From Edwardsiella anguillarum ET080813 (GTDB lineage Bacteria; Pseudomonadota; Gammaproteobacteria; Enterobacterales; Enterobacteriaceae): a stretch of DNA of 64,000 nt. The stretch covers positions 1,612,001 to 1,676,000 of the forward strand of contig NZ_CP006664.1 of NCBI RefSeq assembly GCF_000264765.2. The letters run 5' to 3'. Under the pieces are notes generated by a model that did no database searches, was not told where the DNA came from, and saw only the letters and a list, made by a program, of their open reading frames with translations. Below are positions 56,711 to 64,000 of this stretch, in pieces (the first letter of the stretch is position 1; every line of letters starts with the position of its first letter). The translations under genes were made by a program, and so were the position numbers.

Positions 56711-58502
56711 AAGCGGTTTGATAATTTTTATCCAACAGATTACCAATTCTACCACGAACCGTGAGCTGGGATGTAACCGGATAAGAGGCCGAAATGTCTA
56801 CCGTGCTGTAGCTGGGCAGCTTACCGCCCGGCGCGCTTTTATCGCTACGGCGGCCGAAATACTGGTAGGCCAGATCCATCCCGAGATCCCAAAGGTTCCA
56901 ATCCAACTGGTACTTACCCTGATGACGGGAGCGACGCGGCAGCAGGTCTCCGGTTTTATCATCTCGGGGATCAATATATTGCAGGGTCACGCGGTGGCTC
57001 AGCGCCCAAGTATCCATACTGCCGACCCACTCGACGCCTTTGATGGTCGCCGAGTCAATATTACTGTACTGTCCGTGTCGGGTGATCGGATCGCTAAAGT
57101 AGGTGATCAGGTTGCGAACCTGATTACGGTAGGCCGACAGCTGCCAGTCCAGCGGACCGCTCAGGCCACTCAGCCCCAGCTCCCACTGGCGCGACTCCTC
57201 CGGGCGCAGGTTGGGATTGCTTTGTATATCCATACGATCGGAGCCAAATTGCTGCCCCAGCGACGGCGCCAGGAAACCGGTGCCGTAAGAGAGCGTCGCA
57301 CGGTAGCCGGGGATAAACTCCCAGCCGGCGGCGCTCTGCCAAGTACCGTGCCAGCCAAACTGCTGATCGTTATCGCCCCGACCGGATGCCTCTAGCGTCA
57401 CTGCGCCCATGCGCTTCTGGCCGCTCAGGTAAAGCCCGCCGTCATAGCGCTGATAGCGCTGCATCCGGGTGCTATCGGACGAGGTGAGACGCTGCTGCTG
57501 CCAGTCGGCCCCGGCGCTGAGCATGCCGCTGTCAAAACGGTAGGTATTGCCCCACTGCAGGTTGTACTGCCGCAAATCATCTAGGGAGCTGCCGTTGCCA
57601 AAGCGGCCATAGACTGTGCCGTAGTTATAATCCTTAATCTTTTGATAAGCAGCGATCAGCTGCGACGCATAAGCGCCGGCATGATAGCGCAGTCCCATAT
57701 CGTAGCTGTGGTTGTACAGCTGGCGCAGGGTACCGCTGCTATCGCTGCCGTATTTCCCCGCATCATAGTCAGAGGCTTCGCTGTAGCCATGGCCGCGGAC
57801 AAAACCAGACCAGGCCTCAGAGAAACGGTGCTCTACCCCGCCCCACAGCACTTTATTACGAAACCCGTCCCGATCGCCGTCAGGCCCATAGGGCGAGTCA
57901 GGCTGAACATTAAAGCCGCGGGTCGTCTGAAAAGAGCCCGCCAACGATAGGGTTGTATTTCCCAGCTGCTGACGCCCCCCGGCATCATACTGCTGGTAGT
58001 GATTGGTACCGGTGCCCACGCTCAGCTGCGCACCTGGCTCGGCGTCCAGCGTAATGATATTGATAACGCCACCGATGGCTCCGGAGCCATAGACCGCCGA
58101 ACGCGGCCCGCGGATATATTCGATACGCTGCACCATGGCGAGCGGGATCTGATTCAGCGCAGCCACATTGGTGATGCCGGGGCGAGCCAGAGGGATCCCG
58201 TCGACCAAAATCAGCGCCTGTCGCGCCTCTGTACCGCGCAGGTACAGCGAGGAGCTCTGCCCCAAGCCACCGTTCTGGACGATATCGACTCCCGGCAAGC
58301 GACGCATGACCTCGTCTAGACTCTTGGACTGCCAGCGGTCGATATCGTCCCGAGTCACAACGTCCATCGGCGCCAGCACCGTCGACACCGGCTGGGTAAA
58401 ACGACTGGCCGTCACTACCATCTCGCTCTGCGCCGCCTGCGCCTTGACCGACACGGATGCAGCCACCGGAAGCAGCGCGATAACCATATGTTTCTTATTC
58501 AT
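56655..58502 (-). CDS. btuB: vitamin B12 outer-membrane receptor BtuB
   Basis: TonB-dependent receptor for cobalamin. 615 residues (E. coli 614). Signal peptide of about 24 residues, TonB box near 27-33 (EMVVTAS), plug domain (VMRRLPGVDIVQNGGLGQSSSLYLRGTEARQALILVDGIPL), 22-strand barrel ending in YTF. ATG 58500-58502 follows AAGAAGG. Its upstream region does not show a B12 box. Confidence 0.95.
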   Translation of the reverse strand: MNKKHMVIALLPVAASVSVKAQAAQSEMVVTASRFTQPVSTVLAPMDVVTRDDIDRWQSKSLDEVMRRLPGVDIVQNGGLGQSSSLYLRGTEARQALILVDGIPLARPGITNVAALNQIPLAMVQRIEYIRGPRSAVYGSGAIGGVINIITLDAEPGAQLSVGTGTNHYQQYDAGGRQQLGNTTLSLAGSFQTTRGFNVQPDSPYGPDGDRDGFRNKVLWGGVEHRFSEAWSGFVRGHGYSEASDYDAGKYGSDSSGTLRQLYNHSYDMGLRYHAGAYASQLIAAYQKIKDYNYGTVYGRFGNGSSLDDLRQYNLQWGNTYRFDSGMLSAGADWQQQRLTSSDSTRMQRYQRYDGGLYLSGQKRMGAVTLEASGRGDNDQQFGWHGTWQSAAGWEFIPGYRATLSYGTGFLAPSLGQQFGSDRMDIQSNPNLRPEESRQWELGLSGLSGPLDWQLSAYRNQVRNLITYFSDPITRHGQYSNIDSATIKGVEWVGSMDTWALSHRVTLQYIDPRDDKTGDLLPRRSRHQGKYQLDWNLWDLGMDLAYQYFGRRSDKSAPGGKLPSYSTVDISASYPVTSQLTVRGRIGNLLDKNYQTAYGYQTAGREYYLSGSYTF

Positions 58503-58746
58503 TATAATTACCTTCTTTCTCCACCCAAGATAACGGGCCGGCTCCCTGCTGCCTCGCCCAAAAAACAGAGCATTCTACCCAGCGCATCGGCATAGGGATA
58601 CCCTGACGCGCGTGCTGAGCGGCTCTCGTCACGGGAGAATCAGAGAAAAAAGAAAGGTAATTAGAGGATTATTCTCAGTTCAGTAAAACTAGTCTCTGTT
58701 TTAACTAAAATAGCGACTCAGCCAACCTGTTTATATGTGCAAAAAA
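58503..58746. other. btuB leader region
   Basis: About 240 bases upstream of btuB. The promoter-distal part (about 58660-58740) is AT-rich; the proximal part is GC-rich and could fold. I could not find the conserved B12 box (AGCCAGGAGACC type) of the cobalamin riboswitch. Confidence 0.5.
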
Positions 58747-58783
58747 TGCGCCGACGGCAGGGGAAGCGGAGGCCGACGGCGCA
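58747..58783 (-). terminator. terminator of the aphA-hel operon
   Basis: 12-bp near-perfect stem (58747-58758 with 58772-58783, one mismatch), followed on the minus strand by six T (58741-58746). Confidence 0.85.
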
Positions 58784-58842
58784 ACAGAGAGTAAAACGAA
58801 ACACCTAGCGCCTCATATTACGAAGCGCCATCTAAAACAACG

Positions 58843-59658
58843 TTACTGGGCTGCCGGCGTCCAGGCTGACAGATTGGCGTCACGGATCTTCAGCTTTTCT
58901 GCCGCAGGCTGCTTCCAATACGCCTTCGCCATTCCGCCTTCCCAATCACCGTAAGAGGGGTTGGGCAGAATGATAAACTGCGTGCCAAACTTCTGATGAT
59001 TTTCGGCCACGAAGTCTTTACGCACCGCATTGTCCTGGTGGTAAGTCGCCCCGGTAAAGTCATTCAGGTTATCCCCGACATACAGCACCGGGAAATAGCC
59101 CATCTCGGTCACACGTTTAAAACGCGCGACTTTATTGCTGCCGCTGCTGTCTTTCAGCAGCAGGTTCTCAGCGCTAACATCAGGGAATCCCTGCGCCTTC
59201 AGATCGGCTAGCGTGCTGCTCAGCCCCTGCTGCGAGCGATTGGAGATGTAAAAGACCCGGCCGCCGTGGTCCTGGACAAAGCGGGCAAAGGAGACCGCAC
59301 CCGGTAATGCCTTAGCCTGACGCGCCTCAACCCACTTATCCCAGTCCGCCTCGCTGAAGCTGCGTGACTGTTTGATCTGCCAGGCGGCATAGGGCGTGTT
59401 ATCGACCATGGTTTCATCGATATCGACAATCACGGCCTTCTTACTGCCTTTAGGCGCGGGATTGTTGAGAAATGCAGTTTTAGCGACGTTAAATGCCTGC
59501 CAGGTCAGCGCCTGATACTCGCCTGACTGTTGCATCCAATTCACGGCCAGCGTCGCCTGCGATGACAGCTGTTGCTGTGCGCTCTGCGGGTGGGCGGCGC
59601 AGCCGGCCAATACCATCACCGCCGCGGCCAGGCTCAGTTTTAGCGTATGTTTCATCAA
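58843..59658 (-). CDS. hel: lipoprotein e(P4)-family 5'-nucleotidase / class C acid phosphatase
   Basis: 271-residue HAD phosphatase (subfamily IIIB). Lipoprotein signal MMKHTLKLSLAAAVMVLAGC with lipidated Cys20. Catalytic aspartates Asp79 and Asp81 in VDIDETMVDN; YISNRSQ and VGDNLNDF are the later HAD motifs. The Haemophilus homologue e(P4) removes phosphate from NMN and other nucleotides for NAD uptake. ATG 59656-59658. It follows aphA by 23 bases and is probably cotranscribed. In E. coli btuB has no such neighbour. Confidence 0.92.
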   Translation of the reverse strand: MMKHTLKLSLAAAVMVLAGCAAHPQSAQQQLSSQATLAVNWMQQSGEYQALTWQAFNVAKTAFLNNPAPKGSKKAVIVDIDETMVDNTPYAAWQIKQSRSFSEADWDKWVEARQAKALPGAVSFARFVQDHGGRVFYISNRSQQGLSSTLADLKAQGFPDVSAENLLLKDSSGSNKVARFKRVTEMGYFPVLYVGDNLNDFTGATYHQDNAVRKDFVAENHQKFGTQFIILPNPSYGDWEGGMAKAYWKQPAAEKLKIRDANLSAWTPAAQ

Positions 59659-59681
59659 TGCCTTCTTGTCTATTAACGCGA

Positions 59682-60407
59682 TCAGTACTGGGAATTCACG
59701 ATGACTTTTTCGCCAAAAGCCCCGTTCTTCGGCATCGGCTTATTAGTGGAGTTCAGTGGACGCAGCACCCGGATCCCTTCAGCGCCAGCCTTGCGGGCGT
59801 CCTGAATATCATTGTCAGAATCACCGTAGAAGATGGTAATATGGTGCTTCTGCATATATTCAACTTTGGCATCTTGTTTGGTTCCGGCAAAAATCACCTT
59901 ATTCAGCTGATTATCCGGAATTTTGAAATCGTCTTTCAGCGTTTGCGTCAAATCCTCTTTGCCATTAGACGGCATCGGACGACCAGTGATGAAATAGACA
60001 TGGTCACCGCGTTTTAAATGCAGCTCCATCAGCGCACGACCAGAATCTTTGGGAATCGAGAAGCGATCCCAACCGCTGCTGCTGACTTCATCCCAAAACT
60101 TCTGATTTTTCAAAAACGCATTGCTGTCAGGTGAAAATTTTTGTTTCCCATAGAAAAACGCAGGGCTGGAAAATAGCAGTGTATCGTCGATATCAAAACC
60201 GACGCTAATCGGTGCCTTCCCTTTCAGACTTTCAGCGACCTGCTCAATAGAGATCCAGTGAATCGGATATTGCTGCGTTAACTGCGTCAGCGTAGCACCC
60301 AGATTCGGCTGTGCGGCTGTCTCAGTAGCAAAGGAAGCTGGAGAGGAAATCAGACCCGCTGTAGCAAGGACTAATGCAATCAGTGATTTTTTTGTGGTTA
60401 TAAACAT
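59682..60407 (-). CDS. aphA: class B acid phosphatase
   Basis: Periplasmic Mg-dependent phosphatase/phosphotransferase acting on nucleotides and other phosphomonoesters. 241 residues. Signal peptide of about 27 residues ending ASFA. Asp72 and Asp74 in FDIDDTLLFSSP, FITGRP in the middle and YGDSDNDI near the end, as in E. coli AphA (237 residues). ATG 60405-60407 after GAGATTATC. First gene of aphA-hel; it diverges from the porin. Confidence 0.95.
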   Translation of the reverse strand: MFITTKKSLIALVLATAGLISSPASFATETAAQPNLGATLTQLTQQYPIHWISIEQVAESLKGKAPISVGFDIDDTLLFSSPAFFYGKQKFSPDSNAFLKNQKFWDEVSSSGWDRFSIPKDSGRALMELHLKRGDHVYFITGRPMPSNGKEDLTQTLKDDFKIPDNQLNKVIFAGTKQDAKVEYMQKHHITIFYGDSDNDIQDARKAGAEGIRVLRPLNSTNKPMPKNGAFGEKVIVNSQY

Positions 60408-60538
60408 GGCGATAATCTCTTAATTTCGCATGGAGGGAGTCCAATTTGTATATATAAAACTATATCGACTCAAACAGCGTGATTAATGTGATCATGATCT
60501 ATGTTTAAAGACATTCATGTTACAAATAGACGCAAATA

Positions 60539-60554
60539 CGTGACATTCATCACA
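60539..60554. promoter_or_regulatory. possible CRP site between aphA and the porin
   Basis: CGTGA-N6-TCACA is one mismatch from the CRP consensus TGTGA-N6-TCACA. A second, weaker match (TGTGATCATGATCTA) is at about 60488. Position allows control of either gene. Confidence 0.6.
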
Positions 60555-60643
60555 AAAAACCAGCTGTCATTTGTATAATCATAAAAAAAGCAACGCCGTT
60601 GCTCTTATTTTTAATAACGTCTAATAATTATCAGCAGGAATCA

Positions 60644-61777
60644 ATGATGAATAAAATCCGCTCGCTTGTGGCCCTGTCCACCATAGGCTGCATTGGTATT
60701 TTTCCGCTCATTTCACATGCAGCAGAGATTTACAACCAGAACGGCAATCGCGTTTATTTAGATGGCTCTTTTAAGGTAAGACATTATTTTTCTCAAGATA
60801 AATATATTGCCGGAGATCAATCAAAGGTAAAGTTCACTCTACGTGGTGAAACCAAAATCAATGATCTTATGATTGGCTATGCACGTTGGGAATACAATGT
60901 AAAATTAAACCAACCGGAAAGTGCCGGTAGTACCAAAAACACAACGCGTATAGGATATGCAGGCGTAGGCTTCGGACAATACGGAAGCTTCGATTATGGC
61001 AGGAACTACGGGATCCTGAACGATATTAATGGTTGGACCGGGGCGCCTATTCCGGTATTCGGCGGCGTCTCTTATGACGGCGTCGATAACTTTATGACCT
61101 ACCGTACCAATAACGTCGCCACATACCGTAACCGTAATATTTTTAACCTAGTTGACGGCCTGGATTTTGGACTACAGGTACAGGGTAAAAATGACGGCTG
61201 GAACGACCCGGAAAATCAGACGGGTCCGCTCAGCAGCAACCCCCGCGGCGTCGCACACCAGAACGGCAATGGGGTTGGGACCTCGCTGGTCTACCGCTTC
61301 GAAAATGGTCTCAGCATCGGCGGAGCATACGCTAATTCAGCGCGTACGCTGGAGCAGCGTCAGGATGATCTGGGGAAACGAGCGGATGGCTGGAACGTTG
61401 GCGCCCGCTATGACAACCATAATGTCTATCTGGCCGCCATCTATGGTGAAGTCAAGAATATGCACTATATTGGCAAACAGGATGGATTTGCACCGAAGGC
61501 ACGTGGCTATGAACTGTTGGCCCAGTATCAGTTTGACTGCGGCCTGAAACCCTCCCTCGCCTATCTCAACGGAACGGCAAAAGATCTCAAGGGTAACGCA
61601 GGCAGTAACCAAACCTATGTAAAATTCATCGATCTGGCGACCACCTACTCTTTTAACAAGAACCTGGCACTCATCTTTGAATATAAGATCAACCTACTGG
61701 ATGACAACACCTTCACGCGAAATAACGGCATCAGCACCGACGATGTTTTTGTCACCATGCTGAACTATAAGTTCTAA
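60644..61777 (+). CDS. general porin (OmpC/OmpF family), variant pore loop
   Basis: 377-residue outer-membrane trimeric-type porin. Signal peptide MMNKIRSLVALSTIGCIGIFPLISHA, mature start AEIYNQNGN, C-terminal Phe (NYKF). GSFDYGRNYG, VDNFMTYRTNNVATYRN and NLVDGLDFGLQVQGK are family landmarks. In the constriction loop L3, where OmpF/OmpC have D, PEFGG and D, this protein reads TGAPIPVFGGV: all three acidic residues are missing. That predicts altered selectivity, perhaps for anionic solutes. ATG 60644-60646 after AGGA. Composition is more AT-rich than the backbone. Confidence 0.9.
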   Translation: MMNKIRSLVALSTIGCIGIFPLISHAAEIYNQNGNRVYLDGSFKVRHYFSQDKYIAGDQSKVKFTLRGETKINDLMIGYARWEYNVKLNQPESAGSTKNTTRIGYAGVGFGQYGSFDYGRNYGILNDINGWTGAPIPVFGGVSYDGVDNFMTYRTNNVATYRNRNIFNLVDGLDFGLQVQGKNDGWNDPENQTGPLSSNPRGVAHQNGNGVGTSLVYRFENGLSIGGAYANSARTLEQRQDDLGKRADGWNVGARYDNHNVYLAAIYGEVKNMHYIGKQDGFAPKARGYELLAQYQFDCGLKPSLAYLNGTAKDLKGNAGSNQTYVKFIDLATTYSFNKNLALIFEYKINLLDDNTFTRNNGISTDDVFVTMLNYKF

Positions 61778-61827
61778 TATTTTCTCCTACCGGGATCGCC
61801 TAATGCTAATGGCGGTCCCCTCTTCAA

Positions 61828-62079
61828 TTGATACTCTCTGCTTTATGGAAAAAAAAGAAAACAGAGCGAATTAATAGCTACAAGATACTTTCTCTGCTAA
61901 AGAAAAATACGGATTATTACTTTACCATCACCGATATTATCCACTTTACTGGAATCAGCCGCTATAGAACTGAACATATCCTCTCCGAATTTGAAACCAT
62001 GGCGCTGGTCAGCAAACGCGTTGAGCATTTCGGCGCCAGCTGCCGCTATTATTACAAGGGCACGCTAAGCGAAGAGTAA
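61828..62079 (+). CDS. small winged-helix-like protein, start uncertain
   Basis: An 83-codon frame. The sequence [50 protein letters not shown] looks like a winged helix-turn-helix with a wing at [10 protein letters not shown]. The frame's only upstream start is TTG 61828-61830 without a ribosome site. An ATG at 61845-61847 leads into an A8 tract (61849-61856) and is out of frame by one base. I cannot assign a family; it may regulate the adjacent porin. AT-rich. Confidence 0.55.
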   Translation: MILSALWKKKKTERINSYKILSLLKKNTDYYFTITDIIHFTGISRYRTEHILSEFETMALVSKRVEHFGASCRYYYKGTLSEE

Positions 62080-62264
62080 CGCACACGGGACTGGACATCA
62101 TACGTCCATCGCCTACAATCGCATCCTTTGGGATACCTATCGCGGACCAAAACGCAGTCAGGCCGATGGCCATCTGCTCGACCGTTGACTGCCCGTCCCG
62201 CCGACGCCCCGTGCGGTGGGATGAACATACCTGCCGTAACTTCCCCGTGCCGATGAGAACCGAT

Positions 62265-63365
62265 ATGACGCCAAGCATGCTGCCAACCGAACACTATGAC
62301 GACCAGCTCAGTGAAAAAATCCACCGTCTGGAGCAAATGATGCAGCCGTTCGGCGCTCCTGCGGTACAGCCATTCCGCTCGCCGGCGAACCATTACCGCA
62401 TGCGTGCTGAGTTCCGGATCTGGCACGATGGCGATGACCTCTACCATATTATGTTTGATCCCCAGAGCAAACAGCGCATCCGGGTGGATCAGTTCCCGGC
62501 CGCCAGCGAGCTGATCAACCGCCTGATGCCGCTGCTGCTCGACGCTCTGCGTCCCAACCCAACACTACGCCATAAACTGTTTCAGATAGACTACCTGTCC
62601 ACTCGCAGCGGGCAGATTATCGTATCCCTGCTGTATCACCGCGCGCTAGATGATGCCTGGAAGCAGGCCGCAGAGGCTCTGCGCGATGCACTACGCGGTC
62701 AGGGATTCGCTATCCAGCTGATCGGACGGGCCAGTAAGACCAAGATCTGCCTGGACCAAGACTGGGTCGATGAGGTATTGCCGGTCGCAGGACGCCAGAT
62801 GATCTATCGCCAGGTCGAAAACAGCTTCACCCAGCCCAACGCGGCCATCAATATTCAAATGCTGGAGTGGGCGCTGGACGCCACGCACGGCGCGGCGGGA
62901 GATTTACTGGAGCTGTACTGCGGCAACGGCAACTTCTCACTGGCGCTGGCGCGCAACTTTCGTCGGGTGCTGGCCACCGAGATAGCCAAGCCGTCCGTCG
63001 CGGCGGCGCAGTACAATATTGCCGCCAATCAGATAGACAACGTGCAGATCATCCGCATGTCGGCTGAGGAGTTTACCCAGGCCATGCAGGGCGTCCGGGC
63101 GTTCAACCGCCTGCAGGGCATCGACCTGCACAGCTATGAGTGCAATACCATCTTCGTCGATCCCCCACGCAGCGGTCTGGATACAGAAACCCTGGGTATG
63201 GTGCAGGGATATCAGAACATCCTGTACATCTCCTGCAATCCACTGACGCTATGCGATAACCTTCACACGCTCAATCAGAGCCATCGGATTACACGTCTGG
63301 CGCTGTTCGATCAATTCCCTTATACCCACCATATGGAGTGCGGGGTACTGCTGGAACGTCGCTGA
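62265..63365 (+). CDS. trmA: tRNA (uracil-5-)-methyltransferase
   Basis: Makes ribothymidine at position 54 of all tRNAs. 366 residues, same as E. coli. SAM motif [26 protein letters not shown] and the nucleophile Cys in [10 protein letters not shown] (about residue 324). The ATG at 62265-62267 ([14 protein letters not shown]) matches the family; the frame is open to 62166. Convergent with yijD. Confidence 0.96.
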   Translation: MTPSMLPTEHYDDQLSEKIHRLEQMMQPFGAPAVQPFRSPANHYRMRAEFRIWHDGDDLYHIMFDPQSKQRIRVDQFPAASELINRLMPLLLDALRPNPTLRHKLFQIDYLSTRSGQIIVSLLYHRALDDAWKQAAEALRDALRGQGFAIQLIGRASKTKICLDQDWVDEVLPVAGRQMIYRQVENSFTQPNAAINIQMLEWALDATHGAAGDLLELYCGNGNFSLALARNFRRVLATEIAKPSVAAAQYNIAANQIDNVQIIRMSAEEFTQAMQGVRAFNRLQGIDLHSYECNTIFVDPPRSGLDTETLGMVQGYQNILYISCNPLTLCDNLHTLNQSHRITRLALFDQFPYTHHMECGVLLERR

Positions 63366-63369
63366 TCCC

Positions 63370-63400
63370 AAAAAAAAACGGGCAGCTCTCTGGCTGCCCG
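63370..63400 (-). terminator. terminator of fabR-yijD
   Basis: CGGGCAGC / GCTGCCCG stem (63379-63386, 63393-63400) followed on the minus strand by nine T. Confidence 0.9.
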
Positions 63401-63412
63401 CGGCGATGCGAC

Positions 63413-63805
63413 TCAACTGTGTCTCTCATCGTCATCATCGTCCCTATCCTGCGCGGCGCGGCCGCGCTGCCTTTTAATCCGTACGCCGATCCACAGCACC
63501 AGCGCCACACACAGTAAAGAGGGCAGAAAGTTGGAGCCAATGGCGGGATATTCAACGCGGATCAGCGTGCTGTAAAACAGAAGGCCGAGCAGAAAACAGG
63601 AGGATGAGAGCATCGGCATGCCTTCCGGCATGGCGACGTGAAGATAACGCTGGTGTAAACAATAGGCCGACAGCACCAGGGCGATCAGCGGAAAAACAGA
63701 AAACGGCACGACGCTGCTGAACAACGCAGAAAACGATCCGCTGATGGATAACCCTGCCACGGCTGACAAGACCAATGTTCCGATATCAAGACGATGTTTA
63801 CGCAT
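63413..63805 (-). CDS. yijD: DUF1422 inner-membrane protein YijD
   Basis: 130 residues, three to four hydrophobic helices; VAGLSISGSFSALFSSVVPFSVFPLIALV and CLHQRYL match E. coli YijD (119). The charged C-terminal tail (DRDDDDDERHS) is longer here. Function unknown. ATG 63803-63805 after GGGGAGGAG; it follows fabR by eight bases in the same operon. Confidence 0.92.
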   Translation of the reverse strand: MRKHRLDIGTLVLSAVAGLSISGSFSALFSSVVPFSVFPLIALVLSAYCLHQRYLHVAMPEGMPMLSSSCFLLGLLFYSTLIRVEYPAIGSNFLPSLLCVALVLWIGVRIKRQRGRAAQDRDDDDDERHS

Positions 63806-63813
63806 CTCCTCCC

Positions 63814-64000
63814 CTATGACTTGTGATGATGTCCGCCGTCGATGGCCGTCGCGGCAACCTGCGCAAGGTGCGCAAGGTGCGCTTTCTCCTGTTCACGGCG
63901 ATACCAGTAATACACACCTTTGGAAATCATCCGCAGCTGCAACACCAGGCGCTCCTCTAGCTGACGGCGCTGCTCGCTGTCGATATCCAACGCCTCGGCA
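63814..64000 (-). CDS. fabR: fatty acid biosynthesis repressor FabR, 3' part
   Basis: Only the last 61 codons are in the window; the gene continues past 64000. The sequence [28 protein letters not shown] matches the C-terminus of FabR, the TetR-family repressor of fabA and fabB that senses unsaturated acyl-ACP/CoA. The end includes a tandem HLAHLA from a duplicated 9-bp unit and a His-rich tail (GGHHHKS). Confidence 0.9.
   Translation of the reverse strand, partial: AEALDIDSEQRRQLEERLVLQLRMISKGVYYWYRREQEKAHLAHLAQVAATAIDGGHHHKS

Overview
This window reads as chromosome of an enterobacterium. The gene set and order (metBL/metJ, priA-cytR-ftsN-hslVU-menA-rraA-zapB-glpFKX, tpiA-pfkA-fieF-cpxP/cpxRA, cysE-gpsA-secB-grxC-yibN/gpmI-envC, an rrn operon, murI-btuB, trmA-yijD-fabR) are those of Enterobacterales. 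The proteins are close to, but distinct from, Escherichia coli. The GC-rich backbone, the arrangement and the type of accessory genes suggest Edwardsiella or a near relative; that genus call is inference from memory, not a database result.

Layout. Positions 1-7.9 kb carry loosely packed, partly accessory genes: a proC-type reductase, idi, an AraC-type regulator, a UspF-like stress protein, a 48-residue lipoprotein, an MFS transporter and two RelE/HigB-like toxin-type genes with no visible antitoxins. Positions 8.0-12.6 kb form an AT-rich, decayed island against the 3' end of selC (tRNA-Sec). It is bracketed by two inverted IS903-like remnants and holds a broken secreted/pilin-like gene, a LuxR-type regulator whose frame depends on an A10 tract just after the start codon, a CaiF/GrlA-type regulator, about 0.9 kb of AT-rich non-coding DNA and IS3-family debris. 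From 12.6 to 50.1 kb the window is conserved backbone: methionine biosynthesis with its MetJ repressor and operators, replication restart, cell division, the HslUV protease, menaquinone synthesis, glycerol uptake and metabolism, an iron-sulphur-type regulator next to fpr, glycolysis (tpiA, pfkA, gpmI), metal efflux (fieF), and the Cpx envelope-stress system. The sRNA CpxQ can be read in the 3' UTR of cpxP. Cysteine/phospholipid precursor and secretion genes, envC-yibQ, maoP and hdfR follow. From 50.2 to 55.8 kb there is one complete rRNA operon on the minus strand (16S, tRNA-Ile, tRNA-Ala, 23S, 5S, then tRNA-Asp and tRNA-Trp) with its P1/P2 promoters. From 55.8 kb to the end come murI-btuB, then an inserted group of two periplasmic/lipoprotein HAD phosphatases, a variant porin and a small winged-helix-like ORF, then trmA, yijD and the 3' end of fabR.

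How the genes work together. metB-metL form an operon diverging from metJ, with four tandem met boxes between them. glpF, glpK and glpX take glycerol into gluconeogenesis. cpxRA diverge from cpxP across a clear CpxR box. hel, aphA and the porin look like a phosphomonoester/nucleotide scavenging group placed between btuB and trmA, which are neighbours in E. coli. The most unusual observations are the A10 frame switch in the LuxR-type gene, the inverted IS903 bracket beside selC, the loss of the acidic constriction residues in the porin next to the phosphatases, and a btuB leader without a recognisable B12 box.
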